This document shows positions 44,158 through 52,112 of a stretch of DNA of 64,000 bases, piece after piece; the stretch's first letter is position 1; every line of letters starts with the position of its first letter. The notes under the pieces were generated by a model, which ran no database searches, was not told where the DNA came from, and saw nothing but the letters and a program-made list of their open reading frames with translations. A program made the position numbers and the translations under genes. This DNA is from Streptomyces sp. STR69 (GTDB lineage Bacteria > Actinomycetota > Actinomycetes > Streptomycetales > Streptomycetaceae), in NCBI RefSeq assembly GCF_024519455.1, contig NZ_JALJRY010000021.1:138078-202077 (forward strand), written 5' to 3'.

Positions 44158-44330
44158 ATGAATGGAATTCACCCCTTCCGCGTGCTGCGCGCGAAACCCC
44201 TGTGGATCGCCAGCGGTGAGATCACCGGCGTTCTCGCGCTGCTGTCCGCCGTGCTGTAGGTCGGCGCCAACATCGCCCCGGCCGGCTACATGAAGAACCT
44301 GCCCGTCGGCCTGGTCAACCAAGACCGCCG
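44158..44330 (+). pseudogene. YhgE/Pip membrane protein, N-terminal stub with in-frame stop
   Basis: The ATG at 44158 has GGAG upstream and codes MNGIHPFRVLRAKPLWIASG, typical of YhgE/Pip proteins. A TAG at 44257-44259 interrupts the frame, but similarity continues beyond it in the same frame (VGANIAPAGYMKNLPVGLVN). It is then cut off where transposase sequence begins. About 55 residues of a protein normally over 600 long remain. Confidence 0.75.
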
Positions 44331-44652
44331 TCGGCAGGACCACAATGATCGCGGACGGCGGCTACCGAGGACCCGGCCTGGTCATCCCGCACCGCCGCGA
44401 ACCCTCCAAGCCCAACTCCCGGCCTGGAAAGAGGAACACAACACCACACACCGCAAGGTGCGCGCCCGCGTCGAGCACACCTTCGCCCGTATGAAGACCT
44501 GGAAGAGCCTCCGCGACTGCCGCCTCAAGGGCGACGGTGTCTACCACGCAATGCGCGGGATCGCCTGCCTGCACAACCTCACCGTCGCCAGGTGGCGAAG
44601 AAGCCGGCAGTTCAACGAGCACGTCGTAGATCATTCACGGGACAACGCTTAG
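44330..44652 (+). mobile_element. IS5-family transposase, C-terminal fragment with frameshift
   Basis: One frame reads MIADGGYRGPGLVIPHRRE. After a shift near 44400 the next frame reads LPAWKEEHNTTHRKVRARVEHTFARMKTWKSL in pieces typical of the DDE C-terminus, ending with RLKGDGVYHAMRGIACLHNL. The final catalytic Glu region is present, but the N-terminal two thirds are missing. It abuts the YhgE stub directly, so insertion or deletion by this element probably destroyed that gene. Confidence 0.8.
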
Positions 44653-44763
44653 GAACGACGTCCTTGGACACCGGGCGCCCTCGAATCACAGAGGCCGTAC
44701 CAGTGACACATCCGCCCATCTACCTCACCCGATCAGCACGGGGCAGCCGAGACAGCCATGTGT

Positions 44764-45381
44764 TCAGTTGACTTCTGCGCCGAGGGCGATGTCGAAGCCG
44801 GCGCCGTGGCGGGCAAGCCCCATCAGCAGGAGGCCGGTCCATTCGAGGACCGACGCCATCTGGAGCCCTCCGGCGTCGAGAGGCCGCAAGCCGATGCTCG
44901 TCAGAAACGCCGCGACTTGGGCCTTCGCCTCGGCGTCGTCGCCAGCAAGAAACGCGTCCAGGGGCGTGTCGTGAGCGAGGACGTGGCCGAATATCGAGTT
45001 CAGCGCCTTCACGACCGGTGTGCCCTCGGGGGCGGCAGCGGCGATCTCCTGGGCCGCCGAGCGGCCTGAGTTGGTCGCGAGTCCGTCGGCGTCGGTGTTG
45101 AAGGGATTGGAGATGTCGACGAGGATCTTGCCGGCCAACGCGCCGTCGTAGCGAATGACCGCGTCGACTGCACCGGTGTACGGGACGGCCACGATGACGA
45201 TGTCACCTGCCGGCGTTGCACCGAACACGCCGACGGTGGCTCCATTGCCGATCTGGTCGGCCAGCGCCTGAGCTTTGCCGGTGTTGCGGCTCATGAGCTC
45301 GATGGTGTGGCCGTGCTTCGCCGCCCGGGTGCCGATGGCGGTGGCCATGTTGCCCGAGCCGATGATGCTGATGGTGGTCAT
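44764..45381 (-). CDS. NADPH-dependent F420 reductase-like protein
   Basis: 205 residues from ATG 45381, with AAGGA upstream. N-terminal IIGSGNMATAIGTRAA is a Rossmann motif and LMSRNTGKAQAL the NADP-phosphate reader; DISNPFNTDADG follows. It is the same family as the gene at 33062-33715 but clearly diverged. It sits beside an LLM-type F420-dependent oxidoreductase gene, so it may supply or share reduced F420. It begins the intact redox cluster of the island. Confidence 0.82.
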   Translation of the reverse strand: MTTISIIGSGNMATAIGTRAAKHGHTIELMSRNTGKAQALADQIGNGATVGVFGATPAGDIVIVAVPYTGAVDAVIRYDGALAGKILVDISNPFNTDADGLATNSGRSAAQEIAAAAPEGTPVVKALNSIFGHVLAHDTPLDAFLAGDDAEAKAQVAAFLTSIGLRPLDAGGLQMASVLEWTGLLLMGLARHGAGFDIALGAEVN

Positions 45382-45478
45382 GACGTTTTCCTTTGCTGCC
45401 TGTCGATCAACTGCTGGGTTAGGGGTCTTGCCGGTGTGGTGGGCTGCGTCGAGAGCATTGGCCGCGCAGGGCGGAGTG

Positions 45479-46333
45479 CTAAGAGCGTTCGCGAGCGACG
45501 TGTTCGCGTACGGCGGGGATGGTTTCCGCGGCGAAGCGTTCGAGTACGTCCGGGTCGTCGCTGGCCAGGATGAAGACGCTGACACCGTCCTCGACGGCCA
45601 TCTGGGCCAGTGCCTCCGCAGTCTGCTGACTCGGGAAGATGTTCAGCAGCCGGGTGATCTCGCGGGGGTCGCGGCTAGCGGCCCGCGCGGCGTCGTCGAT
45701 GATCGCGTTTCCCTTCTGGAGGCCGCCTGGCTCCATGACCGGCAGCGACGGCAACCAGCCATCGGCCTTACGTCCCACCAGGCCCTGCATCTTCGGCTTG
45801 TGGGCTCCGAGCCAGATCGGGATCGCGTGTGCGGGCGCGGGTCCGCGCTCGGCGCCGTGGACCGAATAGAACTCCCCGTCGACATCCAGTCGTCCGGGCC
45901 CGTCGGCGTCCCACACCCCGCGGATCACGTCGATCGCCTCGCTCAACGCTGCCACTGACTGCAAGGGGGTCAATCGACGTCCGCCGATCGCCTGCACCGC
46001 ATCCCAGTAGAAGCCGGCCCCGAGCCCGAGGCTGATCCGAGCACCGGAGAGCAGGTCGAGGCTGGCGGCTGCCCGGGCGAGTACGGCGGGGGGCTGACGC
46101 AGCGGCAAGTTGAGCACATTGCCAGACAGACCGATGCGCTCGGTCCGCGCGGCCACCCAGCTCAGCAGAGTCCAGGTATCGAGAAAGCTCGACTGGTAGG
46201 GATGATCCTGGAAGGTCACGAAGTCGAAACCGAGCCGCTCACTGAGCTGCGCCAACTCGACCGGACGGGCCGCCGGGGAGTTCGTGGGACCGATGAATGT
46301 TGCGAAACGCAGGGGATGACCATAGTCAGGCAT
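45479..46333 (-). CDS. LLM-class (luciferase-like) F420-dependent oxidoreductase
   Basis: 284 residues from ATG 46333, with AAGGAGA 6 bases upstream. TIM-barrel luciferase-like features: LGFDFVTFQDHPYQ, LSGNVLNLPLRQPPAVLARA, then SLGLGAGFYWDA, and IPIWLGAHKP. F420 or FMN hydride transfer to an unknown, possibly xenobiotic, substrate is expected. The NADPH:F420 reductase-like gene follows 97 bases downstream in the same direction. Confidence 0.85.
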   Translation of the reverse strand: MPDYGHPLRFATFIGPTNSPAARPVELAQLSERLGFDFVTFQDHPYQSSFLDTWTLLSWVAARTERIGLSGNVLNLPLRQPPAVLARAAASLDLLSGARISLGLGAGFYWDAVQAIGGRRLTPLQSVAALSEAIDVIRGVWDADGPGRLDVDGEFYSVHGAERGPAPAHAIPIWLGAHKPKMQGLVGRKADGWLPSLPVMEPGGLQKGNAIIDDAARAASRDPREITRLLNIFPSQQTAEALAQMAVEDGVSVFILASDDPDVLERFAAETIPAVREHVARERS

Positions 46334-46464
46334 CGACGTCTCCTTCAGTCGTTCGTGTGTGGTCAGCCGCGACGCGCGACGTCGTCGCCCACGGCGTGTT
46401 GTCAGATCAGGGCGTTGACGTTTTCGTCGAGAGGCTCGGCCTGGCCGGCCTCGTGGTGAAGGCT

Positions 46465-46836
46465 GGTGCCGCCGCGGGGCCGCGCCGCCGAGGGCGGAGG
46501 CAATCGCGAACCCAAGCAGTCCCACGATGAACATGGTTTTGCGGCCGTACGCGTCGGCGAGCCGGCCGCCCAGCGGTAGCAAACTGCCGAACGCCGGCAC
46601 GTGCAGTGATGACCCACTGCCGGTTGGCGTCAGAGAAGCCCAGGTCGGCCTGCGCCGAAGGCAACGCCGCGTTCACGACAGTTGCATCCAGCAGAGTCAT
46701 GGTCTGGGCGGTGACGACGACGCCCAGAGCCATCCACCGTCGCTCGTGGTGCGGATTGTGTGGAACCGTCGATTGCGCTGCGTCGGCTTTCGCGACGACT
46801 GAGACGCGGGGGCCCTGGAGGGCTCGTTACTGCTCA
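46465..46836 (-). pseudogene. MFS drug transporter (EmrB/QacA type), N-terminal fragment with frameshifts
   Basis: An ATG at 46836 starts a short frame. After one shift comes RRWMALGVVVTAQTMTLLDATVVNAALPS, the first membrane helix with the typical DATVVNAALP motif. A second shift near 46600 leads to LPLGGRLADAYGRKTMFIVGLLG, the conserved loop 2-3 motif. Sequence stops resembling MFS at about 46465. Only ~100 residues of an expected ~480 survive. Confidence 0.8.
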
Positions 46837-46905
46837 TTCTCTCTGCCCCTGGTGCGGTTAGGTCGGAGCGCCGACATGAGGCGCTTCTCTGGTCGTCGCT
46901 CGCTG

Positions 46906-47640
46906 TTAGATCTGGCTGAACCCGCCGTCGACGACTAGGTTTGCGCCGGTGATGAAGCTGGCGTCCGAGGAGGCCAGGAACAGCGCGGCAGCGCCGATTT
47001 CCTCGCTGCTTCCCAGCCGTCCCAGCGGGATGGCGGCGGTGATCTGCTCCCGAATCTCGGGGGATACGGTGCTGAAGAGCGCGGTGTCGATCGAACCGGG
47101 ACTGACGACATTTACCCGGATGCCGCGGACCTTCAGCTCCGCGGCCCAGGTGCGGGCGAGTGAACGCACGGCGGCCTTGCTCGCCGAGTAGACCCCGGCA
47201 CCGGGAATGCCCTTGGTCGCGCTGGTCGTGCCGTTCAGGATGATCGACGCACCGTCGTTCATCAGCGGCAGCAGGTACTGAACGGTGAACACAGTGCCGC
47301 GGAAGTTCACGCCCACCAGCGCATCGAACGTATCCGGAGTGATGCTTCCCAGCGGGTCCGAAACCGATCCGAGGCCGGCGCTCGCAAATAGGACGTCGAC
47401 TCGTCCGTGACGCTCCCGCACGGTCTCGGCCAAGCGAGCCAGGTCGTCGAGATTTCCCGAGTCCGCCTGTACGCCCGTCACGTTGTGGCCGATGGAGGCG
47501 ACCGCCTCATCCAGCCTGCGCCTGTCTCGTCCGGTGATGAACACTTCGGCGCCTTCGGCGACGAACAGCTTGGCCGTCGCCAACCCCATCCCAGAGGTTG
47601 CTCCAGTGATCACGGCGACCTTGCCATCAAGCTTGGGCAT
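46906..47640 (-). CDS. SDR family oxidoreductase
   Basis: 244 residues from ATG 47640 (GAAGG 6 bases upstream); the ATG at 47652 is a weaker start. Classical SDR: TGATSGMGLATAK at the N-terminus, NAG replaced by ASAG, catalytic YSASK and VSPGSIDTALF. The C-terminal ITGANLVVDGGFSQI is typical of FabG/glucose-dehydrogenase-like members. The divergent MarR regulator is its probable controller. Likely reduces a carbonyl compound with NADPH. Confidence 0.88.
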   Translation of the reverse strand: MPKLDGKVAVITGATSGMGLATAKLFVAEGAEVFITGRDRRRLDEAVASIGHNVTGVQADSGNLDDLARLAETVRERHGRVDVLFASAGLGSVSDPLGSITPDTFDALVGVNFRGTVFTVQYLLPLMNDGASIILNGTTSATKGIPGAGVYSASKAAVRSLARTWAAELKVRGIRVNVVSPGSIDTALFSTVSPEIREQITAAIPLGRLGSSEEIGAAALFLASSDASFITGANLVVDGGFSQI

Positions 47641-47805
47641 GTTGACCTTCATCCTTCTGTCGGCCGAACGGCCGAACGGTGCGCGGACCCTGCGGGGCAC
47701 GGGGGCCGGCGAGTACGCGCTGGTTGTGCGAAGCGCTCCGCAGACGGGACTGTTCTCCCGTTCGCAACTACACGCTCACCGTATCAGATGCGTGCGCGCG
47801 CACCT

Positions 47806-47825
47806 AACTGGGAGGGCACTCAGTT
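47806..47825. promoter_or_regulatory. Possible MarR operator
   Basis: An inverted repeat AACTG (47806-47810) and CAGTT (47821-47825), spaced 10 bases, lies just upstream of the MarR start in the divergent SDR/MarR region. It is weak evidence alone. Confidence 0.3.
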
Positions 47826-47832
47826 TCCGGGT

Positions 47833-48312
47833 ATGCTGCTGGGTGTGAAGGCACCCGTGTCGCAACCGCGAATCATTTCCCCGGACCAAGTCAAGGGCTG
47901 GTTTGCGCTGCTGCTCACCCACTCCACAGTTACCGGGCGGATCGACGCCGCGCTGATGGACCAGCACAAGATCTCGTTCAGTACCGTCGAAATCCTGTGC
48001 TGGCTCCTGGAAACCGAGCCTCAGTCGGTTCGAGTTCTGTCTGGCGAACTTGTCAGCGTGAGCCCCACTCGAGCATCACGGTTGGTCCAGAATCTGATCG
48101 ATGCCGGGCACCTCCAGCGTGGCGCCGACCAAGGCGACGGGCGGGTGTCGCTCATCAGCTTCACCAAAAGCGGACGGCACTTCGCCGAGTCGGTCAGACG
48201 AACTTTCGAGGATTCGGTCAAGAAGTACTTTGTCGATCCCCTCGACGACGATGACATTGCTGCCATCACCCGGATTTGGGCCAAGCTCGAAAACGCAGAA
48301 GGTCCTGGCTGA
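47833..48312 (+). CDS. MarR family transcriptional regulator
   Basis: 159 residues from ATG 47833, or 155 from GTG 47845. Winged HTH: LETEPQSVRVLSGELVSVSP, TRASRLVQNLIDAGHLQR, then the DGRVSLISFTKSGR wing. It is divergent from the SDR gene and probably senses a phenolic or oxidised compound, controlling the SDR and perhaps the LLM/F420 genes. Base composition is less GC-rich than the core genes, in line with acquisition. Confidence 0.85.
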   Translation: MLLGVKAPVSQPRIISPDQVKGWFALLLTHSTVTGRIDAALMDQHKISFSTVEILCWLLETEPQSVRVLSGELVSVSPTRASRLVQNLIDAGHLQRGADQGDGRVSLISFTKSGRHFAESVRRTFEDSVKKYFVDPLDDDDIAAITRIWAKLENAEGPG

Positions 48313-48418
48313 GGGAAATCCGGATCGCTGTGATCGCCGTCCTCTTTCGGCGACACGAGACCGGTCGGCGACTGTCGTCGGCTGTCGGGACTTCGAGTGA
48401 CAGGGACCACGCGATGCA

Positions 48419-48556
48419 GCGGCGGATCGTGACCGCCAACGTCGTGGGCCGCCAGCCGAGCGGCTCGCGTGCGAGCCGCCTGGTCACCGTGTCACGCACG
48501 GTCCCCTCGCCACCGCAGCGGCTGCACCACTGGTCGGGTTCGAGGACCCGACAGGC
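48419..48556 (-). mobile_element. ISL3-family transposase fragment (zinc-binding N-terminus)
   Basis: On the minus strand, CRVLEPDQWCSRCGGEG and then RLAREPLGWRPTTLAVTIRR match the N-terminal zinc-finger region of ISL3 transposases. It is fused in frame behind an IS5-type fragment and followed by unrelated sequence. The Cys-rich half after TIRR is lost. Confidence 0.75.
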
Positions 48557-48559
48557 GAG

Positions 48560-48729
48560 CACGGCCAGTTGGCGCAGGGTCAGGTTCGTCCGCCGGCAGA
48601 CGGCGACCAGCAGCACTCGGTCCTCCAGCGGCAGGCTCCACGGCCGGCCCTTGCGCACCGGATCCGCACCCTCACGCCGCAGCGCAGCGAGCTGCTTGCT
48701 CAGCTGACACGGGCTCAGCCCGGTGAACA
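48560..48729 (-). mobile_element. IS5-family transposase, N-terminal fragment
   Basis: The minus-strand frame reads LFTGLSPCQLSKQLAALRRE, then KGRPWSLPLEDRVLLVAV and RTNLTLRQLA, the N-terminal HTH part of an IS5-type transposase. It ends abruptly where ISL3 sequence starts. This is the same kind of transposase whose C-terminal part lies at 44330-44652 in the opposite orientation. Confidence 0.75.
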
Positions 48730-48745
48730 GGGTTGTCCAGGGCGG

Positions 48746-49333
48746 TTATTGGAACAGTACCCCGGTGCGCGCGCCTTCGCGCTGCCAGAGGTCGTCGAGG
48801 ACATGGCCCACCAGTCCTCGCCCGAGGTCCTCAAAGCGGTCTGGCGCGCCTGGTTCCCCGAGCAGATCCCTGAGCGACTCGTACTCGCCGAACCGCTCGA
48901 GGGCGAGGTCCTGACCGTGGGCGGGGCGGAGGTCCGCCCGGTCCGCCTGGGACATACCGACAGCGACAAGACCACCTGCCTGCACGTGCCCGACCTGGGC
49001 CTGGTCGTCGCAGGCGACGTGATCTACAACAACGTGCACCTCATGCTCGCGGCATCGGACGCGGACGGGCGAGACGAATGGCTGAGGGCTCTCGACACGG
49101 TCGAGGCGCTGGTGCCGACCGCGTTCGCCGCGTGGATGTCCACCGACGCCAACGACGGCCTTCCCGTCGTGGCCACCCTTGTCGGCGCGATCCTGCTCGC
49201 CCGCGCCACGGCGGGCACGGAACTGCCGGAGAAGATCCTGGAATCGACCCACAAGGCCCTGACCGTTCCACGCGGGCCTCGCCCTGGAACCCCGGGGCCA
49301 GAGACTGTGCGACGGGGGCTCTACGCCACGTAG
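48746..49333 (+). pseudogene. Chimera: MBL-fold hydrolase fragment fused to a TetR C-terminal tail
   Basis: The frame starts directly at the IS5 fragment. It reads YPGARAFALPEVVEDMAHQ, RPVRLGHTDSDKTTCLHVPDLGLVVAGDV and YNNVHLMLAASD in pieces typical of the second half of MBL-fold hydrolases; the HxHxDH metal motif is missing because the 5' part is gone. From about 49136 the sequence changes to DGLPVVATLVGAILLARAT and LPEKILESTHKALT, which is how many TetR regulators end. A functional product is unlikely. Confidence 0.65.
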
Positions 49334-49369
49334 GTAGGCAATCTCCGGAATCCCAGCAGCACGCGGTGG

Positions 49370-49460
49370 CGCCAGCCCTCCGGCCGCCCGCCCACCCCTC
49401 GGGCCATGCCGGAATGGGCAGCAGCGGCCGGATGACCTGCCATTTATGGATTCGGGCCAT
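49370..49460 (-). mobile_element. Second IS5-type transposase stub (DUF4096-like N-terminus)
   Basis: Minus-strand residues MARIHKWQVIRPLLPIPAWPEG match the start of IS5/IS427-group transposases (DAQWAVIRPLLP-PAW-EG). Only about 30 residues are recognisable. It is a different subgroup from the IS5 pieces nearby. Confidence 0.6.
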
Positions 49461-49525
49461 GACGTAGCCGAGGGTCACAGGATGGTCGCCCGGGCCCGGG
49501 CCTGGGGCTGGGGCTGGGCCGCGCC

Positions 49526-50128
49526 TCAGCGAGGCAGCAGGACGTCGACCTGCCCCCGGATGTCCTGCACGATCTCCTCGACGCTCAAGGTGATGTTCAC
49601 ACTCGCCGCCGTGCTGAGGAACATCACGGCGGACACGATGTGTGCCAGCGTCGCGGCGTCGCCCTCCGTGACCTGCTCGTCTCGGCGCAGCACGGCGGCG
49701 ATGGCCTCCTCGGTCTGCGCGACGATGGCGAGTGCCGCGCCGTGCCGGGGCTCTTCGGGGTCGCCGAAGACCATCTCTCGGAGGTAAGTGCGTCCGTTGT
49801 CGATCTGGGTGCGGTTGCACTCCACGATCGGCCGGACGATCGCCAGCACCGCGTCCAGCACGCCTGGGACGGCCTCGGCGTCTGCCCGGCCCTGCTCAAG
49901 TGCTTCGGCGTACTTGGCGTTCTGGACAAGGAGGAGGAGTTCGCCCTTGGTCTTGGCATAAAGGAACAGGGTCCCGGTGCCGATGTCGGCCTTGTCGGCG
50001 ATCTGCTGGGTCGTGACCTCATCGATGCCGTGTTCGGCGAACAGCTCAGTGGCGGCAGCGACGATGCGGTCGAACTTCTCCTGCTTGTTCCGCTCGCGCC
50101 GTCCGACCGACCGGGGGGCGACAGGCAT
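49526..50128 (-). CDS. TetR/AcrR family regulator (copy 1)
   Basis: 200 residues from ATG 50128, with GGAGGA 7 bases upstream. N-terminal HTH: IVAAATELFAEHGIDEVTTQ, QIADKADIGTGTLFLYAKTK. The C-terminal ligand domain shares blocks with the TetR at 55030 (RPIVECNR against RPVVECLR; NGRTYLREMVFGDPEEP against NGRTYLHELVFGDPTEP), so the two are paralogues. A perfect dyad lies in the divergent region before the SDR gene, its probable target. Confidence 0.92.
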   Translation of the reverse strand: MPVAPRSVGRRERNKQEKFDRIVAAATELFAEHGIDEVTTQQIADKADIGTGTLFLYAKTKGELLLLVQNAKYAEALEQGRADAEAVPGVLDAVLAIVRPIVECNRTQIDNGRTYLREMVFGDPEEPRHGAALAIVAQTEEAIAAVLRRDEQVTEGDAATLAHIVSAVMFLSTAASVNITLSVEEIVQDIRGQVDVLLPR

Positions 50129-50153
50129 GACGGTGTCCTCCAGGAATAGATTA

Positions 50154-50181
50154 TGACTGCAATCAGTTATGATTGCAGTCA
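50154..50181. promoter_or_regulatory. TetR operator, perfect 12-bp dyad (copy 1)
   Basis: Arms TGACTGCAATCA (50154-50165) and TGATTGCAGTCA (50170-50181) are exact inverted repeats around GTTA. It lies 26 bases upstream of the TetR ATG and 115 bases upstream of the SDR ATG, so it can control both. Confidence 0.85.
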
Positions 50182-50296
50182 GTACCGCGTGGGCTCGAAT
50201 ACGGCTGCGCTCATTCTCCCATGGCGGGGTGACGAGTCGTCGCTCCATCCGTGCAGCGCCACGCACTTCACATCCCCTTGGACCGAAGGAACACCC

Positions 50297-51010
50297 ATGC
50301 CCTCCCTCAACGAAGCAGTCGTCCTCGTCACCGGCGCCAATGGCGGTATCGGCACCCACTTCGTCCACGAGGCCCTGGCTCGCGGCGCCGTCAAGGTCTA
50401 CGCCACCGCCCGTTCCCCCCGCGCCTGGGACGACGAACGCATCGTCCCCCTGACCCTTGACGTCACCGACCGCGCGTCGATCGACGCGGCCGTCGCCGCC
50501 GCGGCGGATGTCACCGTGCTCGTCAACAACGCGGGCGCCATCCCGCCGAGCGCGAGCCTGCTGGACGTCACCGAGGCGGACATCCGGGCGAACATGGAGA
50601 CGAACTTCTTCGGACCGGTCTTCCTCGCCCGCGCCTTCGCACCGGTCCTCGCCGCCAAGAAGGGGTCAATCCTCATCGACGTGCACTCCGTTGCCAGCTG
50701 GTATGCCTTCGGCGGCGCCTACAGCGCGTCCAAGGCCGCATTGTGGTCGGCCACCAACTCGCTGCGCATCGAGTTCGCACCCATGGGCGTCCACGTGACG
50801 GGTGTGCACATGGGCTACGTCGACACCGATATGGCCGCGCACGCCGACGGACCCAAGATGCTGCCGACGCAGCTGGTGACGACGGTCTACGACGCCGTCG
50901 AGGCCGGAGAATACGAGGTCCTGGCCGACGAGTTGACCAAGGGGGTCAAGGTGGCTCTGAGCGGCCCGGTCGAGGTGCTTTACCCGGACCTGCACAGCAC
51001 GGACGCCTGA
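50297..51010 (+). CDS. SDR family oxidoreductase under TetR control
   Basis: 237 residues from ATG 50297 (GAAGGA upstream). NAD(P) motif TGANGGIGTHFVHEA, then NNAGAIPPS, catalytic Ser in DVHSVASWY and the YSASK motif. Absence of an acidic residue after the second strand and an Arg in TARSPR suggest NADPH. It is divergent from the TetR gene with a perfect operator between. The substrate is unknown; a quinone, aldehyde or ketone is plausible. Confidence 0.88.
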   Translation: MPSLNEAVVLVTGANGGIGTHFVHEALARGAVKVYATARSPRAWDDERIVPLTLDVTDRASIDAAVAAAADVTVLVNNAGAIPPSASLLDVTEADIRANMETNFFGPVFLARAFAPVLAAKKGSILIDVHSVASWYAFGGAYSASKAALWSATNSLRIEFAPMGVHVTGVHMGYVDTDMAAHADGPKMLPTQLVTTVYDAVEAGEYEVLADELTKGVKVALSGPVEVLYPDLHSTDA

Positions 51011-51572
51011 GCTTGTTCCTCGGTCCCGACGTGATCTCTTCACGCCGGGACCCCGTGATCCATCGCGTTCGAACGGTTGGCCGACCGGTGTCGAGAAGGG
51101 GTGCACCGTCGCGGCCGTCGAGCCGTGGATGAGATCGGCGGTCGATCCGCCGGCAGCCCGATCAGCAGCGGGGCACCACCGTGGTGACAGACCATCGCGG
51201 CTGTAGGACCACGGTCCAAGGCGGTGGCAGGCACCGTGAGTTCGGCCCGGTCGGTGTCGGTGAAGCTCGGTCGGGCCATGCTCGGCGCGCACTCGTCCGC
51301 GCATCAACCGGTGCAGTTCGTCCAGCGACCGCCAGGGCACTGCCCCGAACGCCACCCGCAGCAGTGTCGGCGGGTACAGGCTGCGCCACTGCGTGGTGAG
51401 TCCTGGCCAATCGGCCCGTGGCCCGGAGAGGGCGCCGACGCGTTCGAATTCGCCCGTGATGCTGGTGCACCGGTCAACCGCGGTGCCGAAGACGTCGGAA
51501 ATCAGGTGGGCCCTGCGGCAAAAGAGGACGTACACGGCGTTGGCTGCGTACGTGCTCGCTTTCTGATGGGTG
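51011..51572. other. 560-base interval with unassigned degraded reading frames
   Basis: Minus-strand frames read TTQWRSLYPPTLLRVAFGAV and, one frame over, ARPSFTDTDRAELTVPATAL. They have natural amino-acid composition and could be parts of one frameshifted gene, but I cannot assign a family. No intact gene or RNA is supported here. Confidence 0.3.
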
Positions 51573-52112
51573 TCAGCGTTGCTGGTTGGCGACGCCGATG
51601 TGGTGCCCGAGACGGTATTCGAAGTCGATGCCGGCCTGTTCGGCGACGGCCTGCGTGCCGGCGGCCCGGGTGAGGAAACCGGGGAGGGCGAGGGAGTGGG
51701 TGAACTCGCCGTACGCGGCGACCAGGTCCGCGTCCGGAGGCAGGGATGCCCGGTTGATCTGGGCTTTGGCCGAGGCTAGTGAGGTGCGGTCGAAGGAGGC
51801 GAGCCGGGCGGCGACGGTGCCGACGAAGGCGTCGAGTTCGCTGTCGGGGAGGGCGCGGGTGACCCAGCCCCAACGCTCGGCGGTGTCGGCGTCGTAGTCG
51901 TCGCTGGTGAGGATGGCTTCCAGAGCGCGGTCGCGTCTGACGGCGCGGGGGAGGCGTTCGGTGCCGCCACCGCCGGGCAGCAGTCCGCTGCCGACCTCGG
52001 GCTGTCCGAAGATCGCCTCCTCCCGACTGGCGTAGCGCAGATCGAGGGCGAGCTCGTTCCCGCCGCCACGGGTGCTGAGCAGATCCGACGGTCCGCTTCT
52101 CGCCCGCGCCGC
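51573..52112 (-). pseudogene. Enoyl-CoA hydratase (crotonase) C-terminal fragment
   Basis: Minus-strand translation gives TRGGGNELALDLRYASREEA, FGQPEVGSGLLPGGGGTERL and a helical end finishing RLGHHIGVANQQR before the stop at 51573. This is the crotonase core with the oxyanion GGGNE and active-site GGGGTERL region. The first ~100 residues are absent and there is no start codon with a ribosome-binding site, so it is a remnant. It lies 27 bases after the EthD-like gene. Confidence 0.72.

Noticed and set aside
43776..44343. Long minus-strand reading frames opposite the YhgE region.
   Set aside because: They have no domain character and cross the operators; they are probably GC-driven open frames.
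51040..51535. A gene for a small protein on the minus strand.
   Set aside because: Two different frames each look partly protein-like but neither has a start with ribosome-binding site or a family match.
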